Origin: Irregularibacter muris
Lineage (GTDB): Bacteria; Bacillota; Clostridia; Eubacteriales; Garciellaceae
Length of the DNA stretch: 64,000 nt
Reading direction: 5' to 3'
NCBI RefSeq assembly: GCF_024622505.1
Contig: NZ_JANKAS010000008.1
Span: 59,274 to 123,273, forward strand
The notes below the pieces were generated by a model. The model was not told the DNA's origin. It made no database searches and worked only from the letters and a program-made list of their open reading frames with translations. Shown piece after piece: positions 51,513 through 61,018 of the stretch (positions within the stretch are counted from its first letter, which is position 1; each line of letters opens with the position of its first letter). Made by a program: the position numbers and the translations under genes.

Positions 51513-52737
51513 ATCCTAACCACTTCCTTACATTTTTCAGACTCTCCACAAAGACATCGATTTCTTCCTTGGTATTATAGAAGTAAAAACTAGCCCTTGT
51601 AGTGGCATTGATCCCCATATATCGCATTAAGGGTTGGGCACAATGATGACCGGCCCGTACAGCTACTCCATAGGAATCCAAAATAGTGGCTGCATCATGG
51701 GGGTGAACATCCTTAATATTAAAGGAGATGATTCCTGCTCTTTTTTTGATGTCTCTAGGGCCATAGATTTCTAGAAAATCCAGTTTCTCCATTTTATCCA
51801 TAGCATAGGCAGTAAGCTCCCTTTCTACTTTTTCAATCTCATCCATACCGATATTCTCAAGATAGCCAATAGCTTCCATAAGCCCCAAGGCCCCAGGAAC
51901 GTTTTGAGTGCCAGCCTCCAAACGCTCGGGAAGCTCTGCGAAAGTGCTTTCCTGTTCATGGACATATTCAATCATATCTCCCCCATATAAAAAGGGGGGG
52001 AGTTTTTCTAATAACTCTTCTTTTCCATAGAGGACCCCAATGCCCATGGGAGCTAACATTTTATGACCGGAAAATACCACAAAATCCGCATCCAATTCCT
52101 GTACATCCACTGCCATATGGGGAATACTTTGGGAACCATCTAGAATAACTTTAGCCCCCATTTTATGGGCCTGATCAATAATCTCTTTTACAGGATTAAT
52201 GGTGCCTAGAGCGTTGGAAACATGAGTGACGCTTACCAACTTGGTCCTTTGGGTAATCTTTTCCTTGATTTCGGAGGAAGGAATAATCCCTTCTTCATTG
52301 ACATAAAGATATTTTAAAATCGCTCCTTTGGCTTTGGCTACCTGTTGCCAGGGGATGAGGTTACTATGATGTTCTAAAATAGAGATGAGGATTTCATCTC
52401 CCTCCTCAATAAAAGTCATGCCATAGGTGTAGGCTAACAGATTAAGGGCTTCTGAAGCATTTTTAGTGTATATGATCTCCCGATGACTTTTGGCGTGGAT
52501 AAACTCTTTGACCACATCTTTAGAATCATCATATAATTTGGTAGCGGAAACCCCTAAATAATGAGCCCCTCTATGGGGATTTGCATTGGCATGATGATAA
52601 TAGGAGGTAAGGGCTTCTATGACTCGGGCTGGTTTTTGGGTGGTGGCAGCATTGTCCAAATAGATAAGATTTTTCTCTCCTACCTTTTTTCCCAGAATGG
52701 GAAAATCCTTTCTTATTTCATTTATGTTTAAGCTCAT
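51502..52737 (-). CDS. sufS: SufS cysteine desulfurase
   Basis: This PLP enzyme takes sulfur from cysteine for iron-sulfur cluster assembly. Of 411 residues, the PLP lysine is in VFSGHKMLAPMG and the persulfide Cys in RAGHHCAQPLM. TGTINPVKEI and SVTHVSNALG are also typical. Its ATG overlaps the sufD stop by four bases. Confidence 0.96.
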   Translation of the reverse strand: MSLNINEIRKDFPILGKKVGEKNLIYLDNAATTQKPARVIEALTSYYHHANANPHRGAHYLGVSATKLYDDSKDVVKEFIHAKSHREIIYTKNASEALNLLAYTYGMTFIEEGDEILISILEHHSNLIPWQQVAKAKGAILKYLYVNEEGIIPSSEIKEKITQRTKLVSVTHVSNALGTINPVKEIIDQAHKMGAKVILDGSQSIPHMAVDVQELDADFVVFSGHKMLAPMGIGVLYGKEELLEKLPPFLYGGDMIEYVHEQESTFAELPERLEAGTQNVPGALGLMEAIGYLENIGMDEIEKVERELTAYAMDKMEKLDFLEIYGPRDIKKRAGIISFNIKDVHPHDAATILDSYGVAVRAGHHCAQPLMRYMGINATTRASFYFYNTKEEIDVFVESLKNVRKWLGYGS

Positions 52738-53894
52738 AGAGATTTCCCTCCTTCATCTTTCATCAAACGACTTTCAATATTGTCTTGAATTTTTTTCTTC
52801 AATTCTTCCACTGGGACTTTATCAATAATGGGGCGGAAAGAGGATTCAATAATGATTTTCTTGGCCTCTTTTTGGGAAAAACCTCTAGACATTAAATAAA
52901 AGAGCTTGTTTTCATCAATACGCCCTGCACTGGCGGCGTGCTGACCTTGGACATCATCCTCCTCACAGAGTAAAAGAGGGATGGCGTTATTGTGTACTTT
53001 AGGATCCAGTAAGATGGCATATTCTTCTTCCCCTCCACGGGAAAGACGGGCCCCTCTTTTAAAATCTAGGGTCCCTTTAAAGGTCTTTTTCGATTCATCC
53101 TTTAAAGCGCCCCGGACCTGAATATCGCTGAGGGTTCTTCGACCAATATGATTCATGATGTAGTTCATATCCAGTACTCTTTTTTTGTCCGTTAAATATA
53201 GCGAATCTAAGTGAGAGGTGGCCGTTTCTCTCTCTAAATTGGAGGTATAACTGGTAAAGCTTTTCTCAGCTCCTAGTTCAATGGACACGTAATCCACTTG
53301 GGCACCATAGCCCACAAAGGCGATATGGGCATCCATATTGAGGGATTTATCGTTTAAAGTCTGTATTTTAACAAGTTTTATTTTAGAACCATCTTTGGCA
53401 TATATCCTAGTCAGACCGTTGTGAAAAGCAGGGCTAAGATCTTCAGAAGAATAATCCATGATAATGGTACATTCACTATTTTCTTCGGCGATAATCAAAT
53501 GTTTATCTATGATGGTAGGACTTTCTTTGCTGGATTTATAGGATAGCCAAAGGGAAGAAGCTATCCTTTGGTTTTCTAAAATCTTAATGAAAGATCCGGT
53601 ATTATACTGTTGATGGGCGAGTTGTGTTATTTCCTCAGATATACCTGGGGATTTTAGGGACATAAAGTATTTCTCTACCTCGTAATTATAAACATTTTCT
53701 GAAATATATTTTATTTCCACCCCTTCTTGGGCAGAGGATTGAATATCATTTTCAATAAAAGGTTGAATTTTGTCTATTTTTAATCCCTTTAGGGGGAAAT
53801 CATTTACCTTTAACCATCTCCATGTAATGGCAGGTAATCTATTTAGATGAAGGGTTTCTTTTCTATTAATTTCTTGTAAAATATCCGTTTTCAT
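52734..53894 (-). CDS. sufD: SufD, SufBCD complex subunit
   Basis: The 386-residue beta-helix protein forms the cluster scaffold with SufB and SufC. The C-terminal core includes DESKKTFKGTLDFKRGA, CEEDDVQGQHAASAGRID and FYLMSRGFSQKEAKKIIIE, all family hallmarks. AGGAGG precedes the ATG, 13 bases after sufB. Confidence 0.93.
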   Translation of the reverse strand: MKTDILQEINRKETLHLNRLPAITWRWLKVNDFPLKGLKIDKIQPFIENDIQSSAQEGVEIKYISENVYNYEVEKYFMSLKSPGISEEITQLAHQQYNTGSFIKILENQRIASSLWLSYKSSKESPTIIDKHLIIAEENSECTIIMDYSSEDLSPAFHNGLTRIYAKDGSKIKLVKIQTLNDKSLNMDAHIAFVGYGAQVDYVSIELGAEKSFTSYTSNLERETATSHLDSLYLTDKKRVLDMNYIMNHIGRRTLSDIQVRGALKDESKKTFKGTLDFKRGARLSRGGEEEYAILLDPKVHNNAIPLLLCEEDDVQGQHAASAGRIDENKLFYLMSRGFSQKEAKKIIIESSFRPIIDKVPVEELKKKIQDNIESRLMKDEGGKSL

Positions 53895-53907
53895 TTACTT
53901 ACCTCCT

Positions 53908-55317
53908 TTACCCTATACTGCCTTCAAGTTCTAGATTAATGAGATTGTTCATCTCTACGGCATATTCTAAGGGAAGTTCTTTGGTAATGGGTTCCACGAA
54001 ACCTCGAACAATCATAGCCTTAGCATCCTCTTCATTTATGCCTCGAGTCATGAGATAAAAGATAGCTTCCTCACTAATTCTCCCAATCTTTGCTTCGTGT
54101 CCCAAATCTACTTGATCATTTTTGACATCAATGACTGGAATGGTGTCAGATTTAGACTGGTTATCCAGCATTAAAGACTCACAGGAAACTGTGGACTTAG
54201 AATGATGAGCATTGGGAGCAATACTTACAGAGCCCCTATAGATGGCTTCTCCACCATCTTTAGAAATAGATTTGGAGTTAATAGTAGAAGAAGTATAGGG
54301 GGCAGCGTGCACCACTTTAGTCCCCGTATCCAGACATTGTCCCTTAGCGGCAAAGGTAATACCGGTAAATTCTGCTTTAGCACCTTGGCCTTTTAAGATG
54401 CTCATGGGATAAAGCATGGAAACTTTGGAACCAAAGGAACCAGAAACCCATTCAATGCTACCATTTTTGTCTACTGCAGCTCGCTTGGTATTGAGGTTTA
54501 GCATGTTTCGAGACCAGTTTTCTATGGTACTATAGCGAAGGCCAGCCTCTTCCTTTACAAAAAGTTCTACACAACCAGCGTGAAGATTGATAACTGAATG
54601 TTTGGGCGCAGAACAACCTTCAATAAAATGGAGATAGGCGCCTTTTTCCACAATAATTAAGGTATGTTCAAACTGTCCTGTACCTGGAGAGTTTAGACGA
54701 AAATAGGACTGTAGAGGGATATCCACATGAACTCCTTTAGGAACATATACAAAGGACCCTCCAGACCATACCGCGCCATGAAGGGCTGCAAATTTGTGGT
54801 CCTGGGGAGGAACCAACTTCATGAAATGAGGTTTTACAATGTCCCCATATTCCTTTACAGCGGTTTCCATATCGGTATAGATTACTCCTTGATCAGTTAA
54901 TTCCTTCTTAATATTGTGATAGACCACCTCAGAATCATATTGAGCACCGACCCCTGCCAAGGATTCCTTTTCAGCTTCGGGAATACCCAACCGGTCAAAG
55001 GTTTCCTTGATATCTTCAGGCACTTGATCCCAAGAGCTATGCATTTGGGTATCAGGCCTGATATAGGTAACAATTTCATCCATGTTCAGTTCTGAAATAT
55101 CCGGTCCCCAAGGAGGAAGCTCAGATTGATGATAGGTTTCCAAGGAGGCCAATCGAAAGTCTGTCATCCATTGGGGTTCATTTTTTTCTTTGGATATTTC
55201 TCTGATGATGTCTGGGGTAAGACCCTTTTCACTCTTGTAAGTGTAGCGGACTTCATTTTTTATATCATAAATTCCCCGATCAATATCGTGGACATAGGTT
55301 TTGTTTTCCTTTGCCAT
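53908..55317 (-). CDS. sufB: SufB, SufBCD scaffold subunit
   Basis: The 469-residue protein is the main scaffold for new Fe-S clusters. Recognised segments include PKGVHVDIPLQSYFR, FIEGCSAP and the core end SCESLMLDNQSKSDTIP with the functional Cys. The ATG at 55317 follows GAGGTGAG, located in the last codons of sufC. An upstream ATG at 55365 would lie within sufC. Confidence 0.95.
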   Translation of the reverse strand: MAKENKTYVHDIDRGIYDIKNEVRYTYKSEKGLTPDIIREISKEKNEPQWMTDFRLASLETYHQSELPPWGPDISELNMDEIVTYIRPDTQMHSSWDQVPEDIKETFDRLGIPEAEKESLAGVGAQYDSEVVYHNIKKELTDQGVIYTDMETAVKEYGDIVKPHFMKLVPPQDHKFAALHGAVWSGGSFVYVPKGVHVDIPLQSYFRLNSPGTGQFEHTLIIVEKGAYLHFIEGCSAPKHSVINLHAGCVELFVKEEAGLRYSTIENWSRNMLNLNTKRAAVDKNGSIEWVSGSFGSKVSMLYPMSILKGQGAKAEFTGITFAAKGQCLDTGTKVVHAAPYTSSTINSKSISKDGGEAIYRGSVSIAPNAHHSKSTVSCESLMLDNQSKSDTIPVIDVKNDQVDLGHEAKIGRISEEAIFYLMTRGINEEDAKAMIVRGFVEPITKELPLEYAVEMNNLINLELEGSIG

Positions 55318-55318
55318 A

Positions 55319-56071
55319 TTACTCACCTCGACCTTCTCTAACCCATTGGTAGCCTTGGGCTTCAATTTTATCTACAAGAGAAGAATCAGAGGTCATGGAG
55401 ATTTTTCCATCCAATAGGATATGGACGAAATCTGGTTTAATATGTTCCAATAATTTTTTATGATGGGTGATGATGAGAACGGCATTATCCTCTTTAGAAT
55501 ACATTTGTATTCCTTGGGATACTACTTTTACTGCGTCCACATCTAAACCAGAGTCTGTCTCATCTAAAATAGCCAAATCAGGCTCTAAGATAGTCATTTG
55601 GAGGATTTCATTTTTCTTTTTTTCCCCTCCGGAAAACCCCTCATTGAGATACCTTTGGGCATATTCTGGTTTCATATCTAAAAGCTCCATTTTTTCTTGT
55701 AGGGCTTTTTTAAAAGCCAGTAGCCTTACTGGCTTACCGGAGATGGAGGCCTTAGCGGTCCGCAAGAAATTCTCTACGGTGATACCGGGCACTTCTTCTG
55801 GATATTGAAAGGATAAAAACATTCCCCTTCTAGCTCTTTCATCCGTTTGTAAATGGGTGATGTCCTCCCCCTTAAAGAAAATTTCCCCCTGTCCGACTTT
55901 ATAATTGGGATGGTTCATTAAAACATTGGCCAGGGTAGATTTACCCGCGCCGTTGGGCCCCATGATGACATGGACCTCTCCTTTATTTATAGTAAGGTTG
56001 ATTCCTTTAAGGATTTCTTTATCTTCAACACTTGCCTTTATATTTTGGATTTTCAATAGAGTGTCTTTCAT
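55319..56071 (-). CDS. sufC: SufC, Fe-S assembly ATPase
   Basis: The 250-residue ABC-type ATPase powers the SufBCD scaffold. Walker A is GPNGAGKST, the signature is FSGGEKKKNEILQM and Walker B is LAILDETDSGLD, all SufC-specific. The ATG at 56071 is ten bases after AAAGGAG; an ATG at 56080 is too close to it. It is first in the operon, with a good promoter upstream. Confidence 0.95.
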   Translation of the reverse strand: MKDTLLKIQNIKASVEDKEILKGINLTINKGEVHVIMGPNGAGKSTLANVLMNHPNYKVGQGEIFFKGEDITHLQTDERARRGMFLSFQYPEEVPGITVENFLRTAKASISGKPVRLLAFKKALQEKMELLDMKPEYAQRYLNEGFSGGEKKKNEILQMTILEPDLAILDETDSGLDVDAVKVVSQGIQMYSKEDNAVLIITHHKKLLEHIKPDFVHILLDGKISMTSDSSLVDKIEAQGYQWVREGRGE

Positions 56072-56146
56072 TTTATTCATTCTCCTTTAATTTCATTGTC
56101 AGTAGGGGAAATAATTCCTACTAAATCACTCTGAATTCTCAAAAAC

Positions 56147-56175
56147 ATATTATCACTACATGGACCAATAGTCAA
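56147..56175 (-). promoter_or_regulatory. Promoter of the suf operon
   Basis: On the minus strand TTGACT (56170-56175) and TAATAT (56147-56152) are 17 bases apart. The leader contains an AGTAGG/CCTACT inverted repeat at 56101-56122. No recognised regulator site is visible. Confidence 0.75.
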
Positions 56176-56293
56176 CGGTAGGAAAGAAGAAAGATGAAAA
56201 TTTTTATCTAGGTTTCAATGGGTTCAACTATAGTATTGGACAAAATTTTTATGATATAATGAGCTAATCATAGATTATAAAAGGAGGTTAGAA

Positions 56294-56911
56294 ATGGAGG
56301 CAATAAATATAATATCTGCTGCTATCGTTGGCTACTTGTTGGGTTGTTTTCAAACCGCTTATCTTGTAGGAAAATTAGTCAATAATATAGATATTAGAAA
56401 ATTTGGAACCCATAATGCTGGAGCTTCAAACATAACCACTGTTATGGGATGGAAATATGGGATCATCACGGCATTGGGGGATATTTTAAAGGCAATGATT
56501 GCCGTATGGGCCTTTAGGATTTTATTTCCCTCCTCAGTAACCCTAGCTTTTATTGCGGGAGCGGCGGCTATCCTAGGACATATTTTTCCCTTCTTCTTAA
56601 AATTTAGAGGAGGAAAGGGAGCTGCATCTTTAGTGGGAATGGCAGTGGCTTATAATACTCGTATCGGACTTATTTTAATTTTTACCATCATTGTCATTAC
56701 CATTGTCACTGATTACATTGCCTTAGGTACTATAGGAATGTTTACCTTACTTCCTATACTGTCTTATTATTATAAATATCCCTTTCTTTGTATCTTCATT
56801 GGCATCGGCCTCATGATTCTATCCCTTTTTAAACATAGGGAAAATATCATAAGAACCATCAGACATGAAGAAATAGGATTAAGGCAGGTTATTGAAAAAA
56901 ATAAAAAGTAG
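56294..56911 (+). CDS. plsY: PlsY, acyl-phosphate glycerol-3-phosphate acyltransferase
   Basis: This membrane enzyme makes lysophosphatidic acid for phospholipid synthesis. The 205-residue protein has about five membrane segments and the three PlsY motifs: GTHNAGASN (residues 37-45), FPFFLKFRGGKGAA (about 96-109) and a C-terminal KHRENI. AAAGGAGG precedes the ATG. A terminator starts at its stop codon. Confidence 0.94.
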   Translation: MEAINIISAAIVGYLLGCFQTAYLVGKLVNNIDIRKFGTHNAGASNITTVMGWKYGIITALGDILKAMIAVWAFRILFPSSVTLAFIAGAAAILGHIFPFFLKFRGGKGAASLVGMAVAYNTRIGLILIFTIIVITIVTDYIALGTIGMFTLLPILSYYYKYPFLCIFIGIGLMILSLFKHRENIIRTIRHEEIGLRQVIEKNKK

Positions 56912-56955
56912 ACAACAAAACATCACCTTATCATAAGGCGATGTTTTGTTGTCTA
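56909..56955. terminator. Terminator after plsY
   Basis: TAGACAACAAAACATC pairs with GATGTTTTGTTGTCTA and an inner CCTTA pairs with TAAGG. The hairpin ends nine bases before the sigma-54 promoter of thl. Confidence 0.8.
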
Positions 56956-56963
56956 CAGAAATG

Positions 56964-56980
56964 TTGGCAGCGAAATTGCA
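56964..56980 (+). promoter_or_regulatory. Sigma-54 promoter of thl
   Basis: TTGGCAGCGAAATTGCA keeps GG and GC of the -24/-12 consensus at the exact spacing, with TTGCA at -12. The gene starts 56 bases downstream. Confidence 0.82.
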
Positions 56981-57035
56981 TGTTAAAGATGCATAAGGAT
57001 AATTATATTTTTAACAAAATAAGGAGGAGTATAAG

Positions 57036-58214
57036 ATGAGAGAAGTAGTTATTGCCAGTGCAGCGAGAACACCAGTGGGAAGTTTTGGAGGAGCTTTATC
57101 TAAAGTATCAGCCATTGATTTAGGAGCTGTTGCAGCAAAGGAAGCCATCAAAAGAGCAGGGATTCAATCTGAAATGATTGATGAAGTGGTTTTAGGAAAT
57201 GTTTTATCTGCAGGATTGGGACAAAACACAGCCAGACAGGTAGCGATAAAGTCAGGCATTCCTGAATCTGTGCCAGCGATGACCATCAATAAAGTCTGTG
57301 GTTCTGGCCTTAGAGCTGTGAGCATGGCGGCTCAATTCATTATGCTAGGAGATGCAGACATCGTCCTTGCAGGAGGAACAGAAAGCATGAGCAATGCTCC
57401 CTATATACTCCCTTCCGCTAGATGGGGCCAAAGAATGGGCGATGGGAAAATTGTAGACTACATGGTACATGATGGACTATGGGATATTTTTAATGACTAT
57501 CACATGGGTATAACCGCAGAAAATGTGGCAGAAAAGTGGAATATCACAAGGGAGCAACAAGATGAATTTTCCTTAAAGAGCCAGCTAAGGGCAGAAAAAG
57601 CACAAAAAGAAGGAAGATTTAAGGAAGAAATTGTCCCTGTAGAAGTTCCCCAAAGAAAAGGAGATCCAATCATTGTAGATACAGATGAACATCCAAGACA
57701 TGGCGCCACGATAGAAAAACTCGCTAAATTAAGACCTGCCTTTAAAAAGGATGGGACAGTGACCGCAGGAAATGCATCGGGGATCAATGATGGTGCAGCG
57801 GCCATTATCGTCATGTCCAAAGAAAAGGCAGATGAATTGGGGATTAAACCCTTAGCCATTATAAGATCTTACGCATCAGCAGCCCTTGATCCAAAAATTA
57901 TGGGTTATGGACCTGTACCTGCCACCAAATTAGCCCTTCAAAAAGCAGGACTAGAGGCAAAAGACTTAGACCTTGTAGAGGCTAATGAAGCTTTTGCTGC
58001 CCAGTCCTTAGCCGTAGTAAAGGATTTGGGCCTAGATACTGAAAAAGTCAATGTAAATGGTGGAGCTATTGCTCTAGGTCATCCTATCGGAGCCTCTGGA
58101 GCAAGAATTTTAGTTACCCTTCTTTATGAAATGAAAAAGAGAGAGGCAAAAACAGGTTTGGCCACCCTTTGCATAGGTGGTGGACAGGGGACTGCACTGA
58201 TTGTTGAAAGATAG
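57036..58214 (+). CDS. thl: Acetyl-CoA C-acetyltransferase (thiolase)
   Basis: This enzyme condenses two acetyl-CoA to acetoacetyl-CoA, the first step of butyrate synthesis. Of 392 residues, the acyl-carrier Cys is in [11 protein letters not shown] (near 88), His in [14 protein letters not shown], and the second Cys in [18 protein letters not shown] precedes the ATG. It has its own sigma-54 promoter and terminator, apart from crt-hbd-bcd. Confidence 0.95.
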   Translation: MREVVIASAARTPVGSFGGALSKVSAIDLGAVAAKEAIKRAGIQSEMIDEVVLGNVLSAGLGQNTARQVAIKSGIPESVPAMTINKVCGSGLRAVSMAAQFIMLGDADIVLAGGTESMSNAPYILPSARWGQRMGDGKIVDYMVHDGLWDIFNDYHMGITAENVAEKWNITREQQDEFSLKSQLRAEKAQKEGRFKEEIVPVEVPQRKGDPIIVDTDEHPRHGATIEKLAKLRPAFKKDGTVTAGNASGINDGAAAIIVMSKEKADELGIKPLAIIRSYASAALDPKIMGYGPVPATKLALQKAGLEAKDLDLVEANEAFAAQSLAVVKDLGLDTEKVNVNGGAIALGHPIGASGARILVTLLYEMKKREAKTGLATLCIGGGQGTALIVER

Positions 58215-58225
58215 ATATTTCTCAC

Positions 58226-58259
58226 AAAAGATGCTCTCATAGGAGAGCATCTTTTGTTG
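58226..58259 (+). terminator. Terminator after thl
   Basis: AAAAGATGCTCTC and GAGAGCATCTTTT form a perfect 13-bp stem. Confidence 0.85.
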
Positions 58260-58391
58260 GGTTTGAGATAGATAATCAGGAAGAAGCCTTCGGGAGGAAA
58301 AGTCATAATAACAAAATAGACAAACAGGATTGTTAAGTTTTTGATATAATAGAAATAGTAATTTACTCGGAATATAAGGGGGATAAACTTT

Positions 58392-60443
58392 ATGAAAGTA
58401 AAGGAAGTCATGACTCACAATCCAATTACTCTTTCTACAAAAAGCACATTAAAAGATGGCGCAGGAGTTTTTATTCATAGTCATATTGATAGTACCCCTG
58501 TTGTAGATGAAGAATTTCATCTTGTAGGAATGTTTAGCAAAATACATCTATTTAAGGCTATTGAAGAGGGGAAATCGCCGGATACCAGTATTAATATTCT
58601 TATGAATACACAAGTTTCCTGTGTACAGGAAGAGGAAAATGCAAAGATTGTTTTTGATAAAAAGGAAGATAAATTCCCTGTTATTACTCCAGAAGGTAAG
58701 CTTATAGGCATTTTGACAAAAACCGATCTTTTGAAGGCCTATAACAGAAAATTAGAGTATACCGTAAAGAATCTAAATACCATTTTAGGATCTTCAGATA
58801 GAGGAGTTATCGCCATTGACAATCAGCTAAAGGTCACTTTTTTCAATGAAAGGGCTAGAAAGCTATTAGGGGATACAGAGGATAGTCTGGTTGGAAAGTC
58901 TATCTACGAAATCATGTCAGATTCCACCCTGCCCAAGGTTATAGAGACGGGTAAGGAGGAGATTAGAAAAACCATATCTTATCAAGGAAAAAAGATCATT
59001 ACCAATAGAACACCTGTATTTTATGAACACCGGATCATTGGGGCTGTAGCCTTATTTGAAGATGCTACAGAGCGCAATGAATTTTTTGAGAAATACAAGG
59101 CACAAAAAAGCACCATTGAGACATTGCAAACCATATTAGAAATGACCTATGATGGAATTGTGGTGGTGGATAAAAAGGGATACATTACCATGATGAGCAA
59201 GGCCTACGCCAAGTTTTTAGGGGTTGACCATAGAGAGGTTATTGGAAAGCATGTTACCGAAGTGGTTGAAAATACTGAATTAGAAAAGATCTTGGAAACC
59301 GGTCAAACCGATGTGGCAGATCTCCAAAGGATTAAGGGAAATAATATGATTGCCTCTAGGATTCCCATAATAAAAGATGGAAAAATTCAAGGAGCGATCG
59401 GAAAGATATTATTTAGACGGATAGAAGACCTAGATGTTTTGTATAAACGAATAAATAAAATGAAAGAGGAATTAGAACATCATAAGAAGGATGCCAATAG
59501 TGCCTATTACTCCTTTGAAAGTATTATTGGCCAAAGTAAAGAAATGATCAAGACAAAAAAGCTTGCCGAAAAGGCAGCTTATACCCATTCAAATGTCCTT
59601 TTGTTGGGGGAAAGTGGAACGGGAAAGGAGCTTTTTGCCCATGCTATCCATAAAAAAAGCAATCGATCAAAATTACCCTTTGTCAAAGTAAACTGTGCGG
59701 CTATTCCCAATGATCTATTGGAGTCTGAGCTCTTTGGCTATGAGGGGGGAGCCTTCACTGGTGCGCAAAAGAAGGGAAAAATAGGGAAATTTGAGGTAGC
59801 AGATGGAGGAACCATATTTTTAGATGAGATTGGAGATATGTCCCTTCACATGCAAGCTAAGCTCCTGAGGATACTTCAAGAAAAGGAAATTGAAAAGATA
59901 GGAGCCATATCTACCAAAAAGGTAGATGTGCGCATCATTGCTGCTACCAATCAAAATTTAGCAGATCTAGTAAAAAAGGGCAAATTTCGTGGAGATTTAT
60001 TTTATAGACTAAATGTGGTCACAGTCAATATTCCTCCCTTGCGTAAAAGACAAGGGGATATTGAAATATTAGCCCGCCACCTTATAGATAAAATCTGCAA
60101 TTCTATGGGGAGATATGTTGAAGGAATATCAGAGAAGGCCGTGGTGTTTCTCAATAGTTATCAATGGCCGGGCAATATAAGAGAGCTAGAAAATGTCATA
60201 GAAAGAGCAATTAACATCATTGGTCAAGAGATTATTATACAACCTAAACATCTGCCTGAAGAGATCACAGGGAATTTTTCTACAAAGGAGATTAAAAGCC
60301 TGAAGGAAAGAGTAGAGGAAATAGAAAAGCAGACCATCATAGAGGCTATAGAAGCAGTTATGGGAAACAAAGCTAAGGCGGCCAGACTATTAAACATTAG
60401 CAGAGCTTCCCTTTATGAAAAAATAGAGAAATATCATTTGTAA
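58392..60443 (+). CDS. Sigma-54-dependent activator with CBS and two PAS domains
   Basis: The 683-residue enhancer-binding protein has a CBS pair (residues 1-115, starting MKVKEVMTHNPITL) and two PAS domains (about 125-225 and 245-355). The AAA+ domain at about 376-610 has Walker A GESGTGKE at 406-413, GAFTGA and TIFLDEIGD. A Fis-type helix-turn-helix follows (GNKAKAARLLNISRASLYEK). CBS pairs usually bind adenine nucleotides or CoA derivatives and PAS domains small ligands, so it may sense energy state. It lies between two sigma-54 promoters (thl and crt), its probable targets. AAGGGGG precedes the ATG. Confidence 0.93.
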   Translation: MKVKEVMTHNPITLSTKSTLKDGAGVFIHSHIDSTPVVDEEFHLVGMFSKIHLFKAIEEGKSPDTSINILMNTQVSCVQEEENAKIVFDKKEDKFPVITPEGKLIGILTKTDLLKAYNRKLEYTVKNLNTILGSSDRGVIAIDNQLKVTFFNERARKLLGDTEDSLVGKSIYEIMSDSTLPKVIETGKEEIRKTISYQGKKIITNRTPVFYEHRIIGAVALFEDATERNEFFEKYKAQKSTIETLQTILEMTYDGIVVVDKKGYITMMSKAYAKFLGVDHREVIGKHVTEVVENTELEKILETGQTDVADLQRIKGNNMIASRIPIIKDGKIQGAIGKILFRRIEDLDVLYKRINKMKEELEHHKKDANSAYYSFESIIGQSKEMIKTKKLAEKAAYTHSNVLLLGESGTGKELFAHAIHKKSNRSKLPFVKVNCAAIPNDLLESELFGYEGGAFTGAQKKGKIGKFEVADGGTIFLDEIGDMSLHMQAKLLRILQEKEIEKIGAISTKKVDVRIIAATNQNLADLVKKGKFRGDLFYRLNVVTVNIPPLRKRQGDIEILARHLIDKICNSMGRYVEGISEKAVVFLNSYQWPGNIRELENVIERAINIIGQEIIIQPKHLPEEITGNFSTKEIKSLKERVEEIEKQTIIEAIEAVMGNKAKAARLLNISRASLYEKIEKYHL

Positions 60444-60540
60444 AAATATACCCCTTGTGATGAAGGAAGATTTTTATAGGCTATAGAGCATAAATGAATA
60501 GTGTCAAATAAACCATACACTTTTTCCGCTAAAAGAAGGG

Positions 60541-60624
60541 ATGTGTAGTGAAAAGTAGACACATTTAGGTGTTGAGTTTTTAACTTGTGTAAACATTTCC
60601 ATACATGCTTGTTAAAAACTTAAC
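60541..60624. promoter_or_regulatory. Candidate upstream activator sites of the crt promoter
   Basis: ATGTGT...ACACAT (60541-60564) is an inverted repeat. GTTGAGTTTTTAAC (60571-60584) mirrors GTTAAAAACTTAAC (60611-60624) with one mismatch. They lie 330-410 bases upstream of a sigma-54 promoter, a usual distance for enhancer sites. The rest of the 60444-61018 gap is AT-rich with no gene; GTAA-GAGT-TTAC near 60785-60798 is another short dyad. Confidence 0.4.
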
Positions 60625-60835
60625 TTTTTCTCATAAAAACCTTCCTTTTTTACTAAAAAATATCAAGGATATGTCTTTGGATAAGATAGTTTGAATTTTT
60701 TTAATCCGTGTAGATATTAAAACCCGTAAAAGCTTGGGTGAAAGAAAAGCCTATATTTACTAAAGACTGTACATCTATATAAACTGTAAGAGTTTACATT
60801 GTTTATAGTGGAAGAAATCTGCATTTTTAGTGCCT

Positions 60836-60856
60836 TTTCAACTTGTTTCCCTATAG
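60836..60856 (+). repeat. 21-base direct repeat, copy 1
   Basis: TTTCAACTTGTTTCCCTATA plus G occurs here, 96 bases before the crt sigma-54 promoter, and again at 61853-61873 before hbd. Confidence 0.7.
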
Positions 60857-60951
60857 ATTATTTTAAAAAAATATTTTTACTATACTCCATACTTTTTAAT
60901 TAAAAATATTTTTTTTGTGAATTTATAAGGATTTAAAATATTGTTAAAATA

Positions 60952-60968
60952 TTGGCATGTAAATTGCT
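60952..60968 (+). promoter_or_regulatory. Sigma-54 promoter of crt-hbd-bcd
   Basis: TTGGCATGTAAATTGCT differs from the -24/-12 consensus at one position and has exact spacing. The crt start is 51 bases downstream. Confidence 0.87.
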
Positions 60969-61018
60969 TTATATAAAGGATAAATATCAAAATAAGAAAA
61001 AGAAGGGGGTCTTATATA

